64,000 nucleotides of DNA from Clostridiales bacterium (GTDB lineage Bacteria; Bacillota; Clostridia; Lachnospirales; Lachnospiraceae): contig JAHAJA010000004.1 of the NCBI GenBank assembly GCA_018372435.1, forward strand, positions 124,001-188,000, given 5' to 3'. How positions within the stretch are numbered: position 1 is the first letter of the stretch; each line of letters begins with the position of its first letter. Of the stretch, positions 58,441-64,000 are shown in pieces. The notes beneath the pieces were generated by a model that saw only the letters and a list, made by a program, of their open reading frames with translations, was not told the DNA's origin and did no database searches. A program made the position numbers and the translations under genes.

Positions 58441-59429
58441 AGTTGAATAGAAATAATATATTAAAAAAGATTATAGTATTTATTAGTGCTATGACGGTAA
58501 TCACTTTATTAATAGTAAATTGCAACATTACAGCAAAATCCAAACCGACCAAAGGGGTAGATGATAATGGAAATACATGGGTATATAATAAGAAGACAAA
58601 GACGATAACATTTAAAGGTACTAAAGATTTAGAGGAAAACCTAATGGATGGACATAGTACAGAACCAGATTGGTTTTGTTGGGATGAAGAAGTGGAACAT
58701 GTAGTAATAAAAGAAGGGATAACTGGATTGCCGAGGGGAGAATTTTCTCTCTTTACTGAATTGAAAACAGTTGTTTTATCAGATACAGTTAGCTATATTG
58801 GAGATTCTGTATTTGAAGACTGCTTAAATTTAAAAGAAGTACAATTTTCAAAAAATCTTATTAAAATTGGTGATTATGCATTTGCTGGTTGTGAGCAATT
58901 AAAAAAGATAGAAATACCCAAAACGGTAAGTTCAATTGGAGCTTGCGCTTTTGAAGCATGCAGTAGTTTAACGGAGGTTATAATTCCAGAGAGTGTAAAG
59001 AAAATTGGATTCGAAGCATTCGGTGAATGCACTAAATTAAAAAAAGTAGAACTTCCAAAAAGTCTCAAGGTAGTAAGTGAGTATCTATTTTTTGATAGTA
59101 AAAGTCTAACAAGTGTAAAATTACCAGAATCCGTTACAACAATATATGCAGGTGCTTTCCAAGAATCAGGGATCAAGCAGATTGTAATACCTAAGAATGT
59201 AAAATACATAAAAAAAGGAGATCAGGGCAATGGAGTATTTGCAGATTGCAAAAACTTAAAAACAATAGAGATAAAATCTAAGAAAATAGAGAGTTGCTTT
59301 AAGGGTGCATTTGATGGAGTGAATACAAATGTCGTTATTAAAGTCCCAAAGTCTAAACTGAAGGAATATAAAGCTATGTTTCAAAAGAGTGGATTGAGTA
59401 AGAAGGTGAAGATTAAGGGGGTATCTTAA
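58437..59429 (+). CDS. Secreted BspA-type leucine-rich repeat protein
   Basis: 330 residues from the ATG at 58437, which overlaps the protease stop (ATGA) and follows CAAAGGAGG. A signal or lipoprotein-like TM stretch is at about 10-32, with Cys in LIVNCNITAK. A short beta domain (VYNKKTKTITFKG) precedes seven to eight LRR_5 repeats of the form VSYIGDSVFEDCLNLKEVQF and VKKIGFEAFGECTKLKKVEL (about 100-320). BspA repeats bind host or partner proteins. Translational coupling to the subtilase suggests a partner or inhibitor. Confidence 0.83.
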   Translation: MKLNRNNILKKIIVFISAMTVITLLIVNCNITAKSKPTKGVDDNGNTWVYNKKTKTITFKGTKDLEENLMDGHSTEPDWFCWDEEVEHVVIKEGITGLPRGEFSLFTELKTVVLSDTVSYIGDSVFEDCLNLKEVQFSKNLIKIGDYAFAGCEQLKKIEIPKTVSSIGACAFEACSSLTEVIIPESVKKIGFEAFGECTKLKKVELPKSLKVVSEYLFFDSKSLTSVKLPESVTTIYAGAFQESGIKQIVIPKNVKYIKKGDQGNGVFADCKNLKTIEIKSKKIESCFKGAFDGVNTNVVIKVPKSKLKEYKAMFQKSGLSKKVKIKGVS

Positions 59430-59476
59430 CCGAAAATAGTAAGGCATAGCGTCGTCCTCAACCCCTATAATTAGCC

Positions 59477-59576
59477 CTAAGTAATACTCACGTAATACAC
59501 AACTGATACATATACGCAGCTAAATCGGTACTTCACTGCTTCTATTCAAGAAGCAGCTGGCGCTGGAAAGTTCTAA
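59477..59576 (+). repeat. Degenerate copy C of the GGGtGRT gene 3' end
   Basis: GCTTCTATTCAAGAAGCAGC at 59538 and the codons after it read ASIQEAAGAGKF-stop, the coding end of the GGGtGRT gene with changes. CTAAGTAATACTCAC at 59477 repeats the upstream motif of copy B. No ribosome site or start precedes it. A terminator follows at 59593. Confidence 0.82.
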
Positions 59577-59592
59577 TAAAATGTTTTGTTTT

Positions 59593-59639
59593 GAGGATTT
59601 CGTAGGTCGTATGACGGTTTACGAAGTCCTCTTTTTTTT
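59593..59639 (+). terminator. Terminator following copy C
   Basis: GAGGATTTCGTA pairs with TACGAAGTCCTC, followed by eight T. Confidence 0.88.
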
Positions 59640-59873
59640 GGTAAGACTCTTACAAGACACGCTCTAATAGATACATAGGTTAGTCATAGGATGGTACTTG
59701 GAGGTCCTTATTACGTAAGACTTCTTCCTCATTGACTAGCATTCGACTAGATAATACAATATATTACAGTGTAATAACCAAAAGATGGATATGATGCTAT
59801 TGCATTTTTGGTATTGTAAACTGCACGGTATACAACAATAAGGAGTCTATTAGGAAAGAAAGAGGGAAGTAAA

Positions 59874-61337
59874 ATGAAACAATGGAAAAGACAGATATCG
59901 ATCTTATTGGCGGTATTATTAATTACGAACTGCATATTCAGTATGCAACCTGTGAAGGTAGTATCGGCAGCAATGAAGCCTTCTGTGGAGGCAACCAAGC
60001 TATCGATACCGGTAGGGGAAGATACATACAGCGTTAATGTGAAGAATCCAATCAAAAAAGCCACCTATACATATGAAGTTGCAGATAAGAAAGTTGCAAG
60101 GGTTGATAAAAAAGGTTTTCTTACTGGTGTTAAAGTAGGGAAAACCAAGGTAACCGTGTATCAAACGTACAAGAATAAAAAGACGAAAGTAGGAACTTGT
60201 ACAGTAACGGTTAAGAATTCTTCTATTGATCCTTATATGAATGATGCAAAACTATGGGTTTCAGTTGGTAAAGAATGCTTTAAAGAGTATCCTATAGATT
60301 ATAGTATGTACGGTCCTATCTCATATGAGAATAAGCAGGCTACGTATTCCTATTATTCAAGCAACACTTCTATCCTTAAGATTACTAAGGGGGGTAAGGT
60401 AATGGAAACGTATAAGCCAGGTAAAGTGAAGATTACAGTTAAAGAGACTTATAATAAAAAGACGCGTACAGTAGGTTCTTTTTCTGTTACAGTAAGAAAA
60501 CCAGAGTTAACGATTAATGGTACAACACAAGAATTTATACTAAATCAATCCTATAATTTATTAGATTATATTAATTATGCTATGTACTACTATATCGATA
60601 CGGGAGATTCTAAGGATAGCCCAATTTCTCTAGTAAATGAGACAGATGGAGAATGGTATGGTGATATCTTAGCCATAAAAGAAGGTACCGTAAAAGTTAA
60701 AGTTTATGCAGACAGTAAGCCGATTAATGAAGCTGCGGACAATAGCGATATCTATGTAGGTACATTTACTATAAAGGTTGTAACGAAGCCAGCGACATCA
60801 ATATTAGTAGAAGATTTCTTTGGTTCGCTTAAAGAAGATAAGATGACGATAGAGAGTGGAGGTTATGGTTTACTTGCGAGTATGGCAAACCCCGAAGATA
60901 CAAGTGATACAATACAGGTATCAGTGAGTGATCCTTCTGTAGTTTCGTTATACTCAAAGGACGGAAAAAGCTATGATACAGAATCCTATGTAGGATTAGT
61001 ATTATTCACAGGAGCAAAACCGGGAACAGCAACAGTAACATTTACAGCGGGTGCAGTTAAGAAAGAAATAGAAGTTACGGTTGTAGCAGCAACAAAGAAA
61101 ACAGGAAGTGATGAAGTAATAGAGGGGAACATTCCGTGTAAAGGGAAGGATAGTAAGATTACCGTTAATAGTTCGAATCCTGATGTAATCGATATCAAAG
61201 CTGTGAATAATGAGTACAATGAGGTTGAATCAATGGATTATACCATTGATTATACAACGAAATCTGTTGGTGAAACTGTTATTACAGTTGCATGTGATGG
61301 GGTAGAACAGCAATATATGATTAAGGTAACGAATTAG
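59874..61337 (+). CDS. Secreted protein with Ig-like (BIG2-type) repeats
   Basis: 487 residues. Signal peptide 1-34 (ILLAVLLITNCIFS, cleavage near VVSAA). Ig-like modules follow at about 35-118 (KKVARVDKKGFLTGVKVGKT), 125-205 (NTSILKITKGGKVMETYKPG), 210-305 and 310-405 (GAKPGTATVTFTAGAV). The last 80 residues look like a further partial module. No catalytic domain is present. It is probably a surface or matrix protein. GAGGGAAG precedes the ATG. Gene order gives no partner. Confidence 0.8.
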   Translation: MKQWKRQISILLAVLLITNCIFSMQPVKVVSAAMKPSVEATKLSIPVGEDTYSVNVKNPIKKATYTYEVADKKVARVDKKGFLTGVKVGKTKVTVYQTYKNKKTKVGTCTVTVKNSSIDPYMNDAKLWVSVGKECFKEYPIDYSMYGPISYENKQATYSYYSSNTSILKITKGGKVMETYKPGKVKITVKETYNKKTRTVGSFSVTVRKPELTINGTTQEFILNQSYNLLDYINYAMYYYIDTGDSKDSPISLVNETDGEWYGDILAIKEGTVKVKVYADSKPINEAADNSDIYVGTFTIKVVTKPATSILVEDFFGSLKEDKMTIESGGYGLLASMANPEDTSDTIQVSVSDPSVVSLYSKDGKSYDTESYVGLVLFTGAKPGTATVTFTAGAVKKEIEVTVVAATKKTGSDEVIEGNIPCKGKDSKITVNSSNPDVIDIKAVNNEYNEVESMDYTIDYTTKSVGETVITVACDGVEQQYMIKVTN

Positions 61338-61380
61338 GTATTACATAATTATTAGGTAGTGTGAATATATAAGTTCTATG

Positions 61381-61421
61381 GGCTTATACGAATCATTTAT
61401 GGTTGGTATAGGCCTTTTTAA
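61381..61421 (+). terminator. Terminator after Ig-like protein
   Basis: GGCTTATAC pairs with GTATAGGCC, one G-U pair, followed by five T. Confidence 0.75.
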
Positions 61422-61549
61422 TATATAGGGAATATGCCATTAATCCAGTTGTTTTAATAGGAATAGCCGGTTTCGGGTTGAAATATCATGTAGATTCGGT
61501 ATACTTATTATAACAACATAAATTACATAATAGGTGGCGAATTATTCAA

Positions 61550-62848
61550 ATGAAAGTTTTAGAATGGTGTAAAAAAGAAATCGAACAATTAATTCAAAAG
61601 TCAAAAACAGTAGGAATACAATGTATGATGTTTGCAAAATGGATTATTCTGGCTGTCGTGGTCGGATTATTAGTAGGAGCCTTTGGCTCCTTATTTGGCG
61701 TTTGTATGGAGTTTGCAACGGAGACAAGATTAAAGTATGCGTGGTTAATATTCCTGCTGCCAGTTGTTGGTCTTGTAATTGTAGCATTATACCGTAGTTG
61801 TAGTATAACAAAAGACGGTGGAACAGATATTGTAATAGATACGATACATAATAGCGGGGCGGTACCATTTCGGGTAGCACCGTTAATCTTTATCGCAACG
61901 GTGCTTACACATCTAGTGGGAGGTTCAGCAGGAAGGGAAGGTGCTGCTCTACAGATAGGAGGAAGTTTCGGTGACAAAATTGGTCGTGTGCTTAAGCTAG
62001 ATCTGATGGATCGAAAAGTATTGATTATGTGCGGTATGAGTGCCGCATTCTCAGCATTATTCGGGACACCGATGGCTGCTGCTGTGTTCGCGATGGAGGT
62101 AATTACGGTGGGAGTCATGTATTATGCAGCATTTTTACCATGTGTAGTAGCTTCTCTAGTGGCTGCCCATTTTGCTTCTAGAATTATTGGAATTAGTCCG
62201 GAATCCTTTCATATAACCAACGTACCTGATTTCAATATGGAGATGATTGCCGTTGTTGTTCTTATAAGTATAATTGGTGCGGGGATAAGCTCTATCTTTT
62301 GCATGATTTTACATAAAACATCTAGAGTATTAGAAAAACGAATTAAAAATCCGTATATACGTGTAGTTATTGCAGGTGTGGCAATTATTTGTCTTACCTT
62401 TATAGTTGGTAGTCGCGATTATAACGGAGCAGGTATTGATGTGATTAAAAGAGCCTTCCTCGGAGATGTTGTTCCATATGCATTCTTAATTAAGATGCTC
62501 TTTACTGCAATTACCCTTGGTGGTGGCTTTAAAGGTGGAGAAATTGTTCCTACATTTTTCGTGGGTGCTACGTTAGGTTCGGCTATTGGTATTGCTCTTG
62601 GAGTTTCACCCTCCCTGTGTGCTGGTATCGGTATGGCGGTGCTTTTTTGTGGAGTAACAAATTGTCCACTTGCCACTTTATTTATTAGTTTTGAATTGTT
62701 TAATTATAAAGCAGTACCGTATTTTCTATTGGCAATTGCGATTAGTTATGTATTATCGGGATATTCAGGATTATATGGAGAGCAAAAAATCATGTATTCC
62801 AAATATAAAGCAAGGTATATTAATAGAAATGTAAAGGATGGGGATTAA
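61550..62848 (+). CDS. CLC-family chloride channel/transporter
   Basis: 432 residues with about 11 hydrophobic helices. GSAGREGAALQIG (about 124-136) is the CLC filter motif, with the gating Glu in GREG (variant of GREGP). AAFSALFGTPMAAAVFAMEV and GGGFKGGEIVPTFFVGATLG (second filter loop) follow. It lacks CBS domains and the cytoplasmic tail. It moves chloride or fluoride-like anions; the filter GREGA/GEIVP is not the strict fluoride motif, so chloride is likelier. GGTGG precedes the ATG. Confidence 0.9.
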   Translation: MKVLEWCKKEIEQLIQKSKTVGIQCMMFAKWIILAVVVGLLVGAFGSLFGVCMEFATETRLKYAWLIFLLPVVGLVIVALYRSCSITKDGGTDIVIDTIHNSGAVPFRVAPLIFIATVLTHLVGGSAGREGAALQIGGSFGDKIGRVLKLDLMDRKVLIMCGMSAAFSALFGTPMAAAVFAMEVITVGVMYYAAFLPCVVASLVAAHFASRIIGISPESFHITNVPDFNMEMIAVVVLISIIGAGISSIFCMILHKTSRVLEKRIKNPYIRVVIAGVAIICLTFIVGSRDYNGAGIDVIKRAFLGDVVPYAFLIKMLFTAITLGGGFKGGEIVPTFFVGATLGSAIGIALGVSPSLCAGIGMAVLFCGVTNCPLATLFISFELFNYKAVPYFLLAIAISYVLSGYSGLYGEQKIMYSKYKARYINRNVKDGD

Positions 62849-62973
62849 GATTTATCGAGATATGTGATGTATTGCGGATCAGTTTGATTATCCTTAGATC
62901 TCCTATGTGTGATTTAGTTACAGATATAACCTCTTACTATTTGTTATACTCTATAAAAAATAGGGAGGTAGTT

Positions 62974-63204
62974 ATGACAGTACGAAGAAGATTTGCTTCT
63001 GTGAACGAAGCACAATGTGTGGCTTGTGGTAGTTGTATCAAGGTCTGTCCAAAGGAGGCAATTCATGTACCTAATGGCGTCTCTGCCATAGTTGATTTAC
63101 TAAAATGTGTGGGATGTGGTTTATGTGCGAAAGAATGTCCGGCCTCTGTAATTGAAATTAAGGTTCATCAAGATGAGTCTATGAAAGAGCAGGTGAAAGG
63201 ATAA
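62974..63204 (+). CDS. 2[4Fe-4S] ferredoxin
   Basis: 76 residues from the ATG at 62974, after AGGGAGG; the longer reading from 62872 has no ribosome site. Two clusters are bound by CVACGSCIKVCPKEAI and CVGCGLCAKECPASVI. It carries electrons between soluble reductases and membrane proteins. Its stop is one base before the next gene's ATG, so the two form an operon and are likely partners. Confidence 0.9.
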   Translation: MTVRRRFASVNEAQCVACGSCIKVCPKEAIHVPNGVSAIVDLLKCVGCGLCAKECPASVIEIKVHQDESMKEQVKG

Positions 63205-63205
63205 G

Positions 63206-63784
63206 ATGAAAAACAAGAAGAAGAGATGGTATGAATACCTTTTTATTATGTCTGCTGCATATCTAATATTAGGTTTCTTTAATATCCTGTTTGCTTGGTT
63301 AGGCTTGATTTGCTTTGTGGTACCACTACTAATATCCATAGGAAAGGGAAATAAAGCATATTGTAATCGCTACTGTGGAAGAGGACAATTATTTGATCTA
63401 CTGGGTAATAAATTGGGCTTATCAAGAAAAAAGGATATCCCTGCATTCCTTCGAAGTAGTTGGTTTCGCTATGGCTTCTTGCTGTTCTTCTTAACCATGT
63501 TTGGAAATATGTTATTCACTACGTATCTTGTGTTTAGCGAAGTGCATGGTTTAAGAGAAATAGTTAAAATCTTATGGACCTTCAAAGTTCCATGGAGTTT
63601 TGCTTATCATGGAACGGCGATATCACCATGGATGGTACAATTTGCATTTGGATTTTATAGTGTTATGTTGACTTCAACAATATTAGGTTTAATAACTATG
63701 ATTTTATATAAGCCAAGATCATGGTGTGTATATTGTCCTATGGGGACAATGACACAAGGGATATGTAAGTTGAAGAACAAATAA
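63206..63784 (+). CDS. Membrane 4Fe-4S protein (Fer4_5/NapH-like)
   Basis: 192 residues with four to five hydrophobic helices (about 10-45, 75-105, 140-165). Two cysteine motifs, CNRYCGRGQLFDLLG (about 52-66) and CVYCPMGTMTQGIC (about 172-185), match the polyferredoxin-type membrane proteins NapH/NosR/YccM. It probably passes electrons from the preceding ferredoxin to a membrane or extracytoplasmic acceptor. The final Cys is in GICKLKNK. No reductase subunit is seen in the window. Confidence 0.82.
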   Translation: MKNKKKRWYEYLFIMSAAYLILGFFNILFAWLGLICFVVPLLISIGKGNKAYCNRYCGRGQLFDLLGNKLGLSRKKDIPAFLRSSWFRYGFLLFFLTMFGNMLFTTYLVFSEVHGLREIVKILWTFKVPWSFAYHGTAISPWMVQFAFGFYSVMLTSTILGLITMILYKPRSWCVYCPMGTMTQGICKLKNK

Positions 63785-64000
63785 TATAATTGCTGCATTC
63801 AGCAATTATTATAAAGTGTTTAAATCAAAATAAATGTCTTAGTCAATAAGTATCAAAAGTGTAGTACTTATTGCCTAAGACTTTTTTTAGGGCAGAAAAA
63901 TATTAAAATATTACATGTTTTATGAAAATAAAGCACCTTAATTACACTTACTTATTTTGTATAATGAAAGAAACAACTAGTGTTTTGGGGGTGGCGTATT
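63785..64000. other. Intergenic region at window end
   Basis: A perfect hairpin without a T run lies at 63786-63809 (ATAATTGCTG-CATT-CAGCAATTAT). A terminator lies at 63836-63888 (GTCTTAGTCAATAAGTA paired with TACTTATTGCCTAAGAC, then seven T). TATAAT at 63960-63965 and GGGGGTGG near 63987 suggest that a plus-strand gene starts just past the window. Confidence 0.6.

Noticed and set aside
61550..62848. Fluoride-specific CLC-F exporter
   Set aside because: The filter residues (GREGA, GEIVP) do not match the CLC-F motifs, so a general CLC is called.
1..64000. tRNA or rRNA genes
   Set aside because: No cloverleaf with GTTCRA arm or rRNA-like stretch was seen in the intergenic regions.

Overview
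The window reads as a chromosomal segment of an endospore-forming, low-GC Firmicute, most likely a Lachnospiraceae clostridium close to Lachnoclostridium (Clostridium) phytofermentans. That genus-level call is inference. It rests on AT-rich codon use, strong GGAGG ribosome sites, an alpha/beta-type small acid-soluble spore protein, AddAB instead of RecBCD, a GGGtGRT-family gene, and cell-surface proteins built from CBM2-like, Ig-like and BspA-type modules. No rRNA, tRNA, transposase, integrase or CRISPR array was seen.

Layout. 1-8.9 kb: the first codons of galU, a 280-bp palindromic element, a giant surface metallophosphatase with Ig-like repeats, a divergent AraC regulator/galactokinase pair, cysteine synthase and a small Ig-like secreted protein. 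9.2-15.8 kb: a two-component system, a free-standing structured RNA with its own promoter and terminator (6S-like), a membrane acyltransferase, glutamine-dependent NAD synthetase and two small proteins of unknown role. 16-26 kb: addB-addA, a spore protein, a methyltransferase and hslO. 26-32.7 kb: glycogen debranching enzyme, M42 and PepT peptidases and glyA. Two copies of a 282-bp hairpin repeat lie between the peptidases. 33-40.5 kb: a chemoreceptor, a second two-component system, a propeller/solute-binding lipoprotein and a HEAT-repeat protein. 40.6-48.5 kb: a LUD-domain protein, then a RR-HK-DUF4097-transglutaminase module that looks like an envelope-stress unit, topoisomerase III and a third hairpin repeat. 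48.8-51.5 kb: a hexapeptide-repeat protein and the NifU-like/GGGtGRT pair.

51.5-59.6 kb is the accessory region. It starts directly after the GGGtGRT gene and holds a HINT-domain polymorphic toxin with an overlapping immunity-type gene. Next come decayed toxin and immunity remnants and an intact DUF6572-like gene. A large secreted subtilase follows, with two CBM2-like modules and a HET-C/phospholipase-like C-terminus, translationally coupled to a BspA-type LRR protein. Two short degenerate copies of the 3' end of the GGGtGRT gene, each followed by a hairpin terminator, divide this region into two blocks. They suggest repeated insertion or duplication at the gene's 3' end.

59.8-64 kb: an Ig-like secreted protein, a CLC chloride channel, and a ferredoxin coupled to a membrane 4Fe-4S protein. 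All functions are called from recognisable motifs; no database search was possible.
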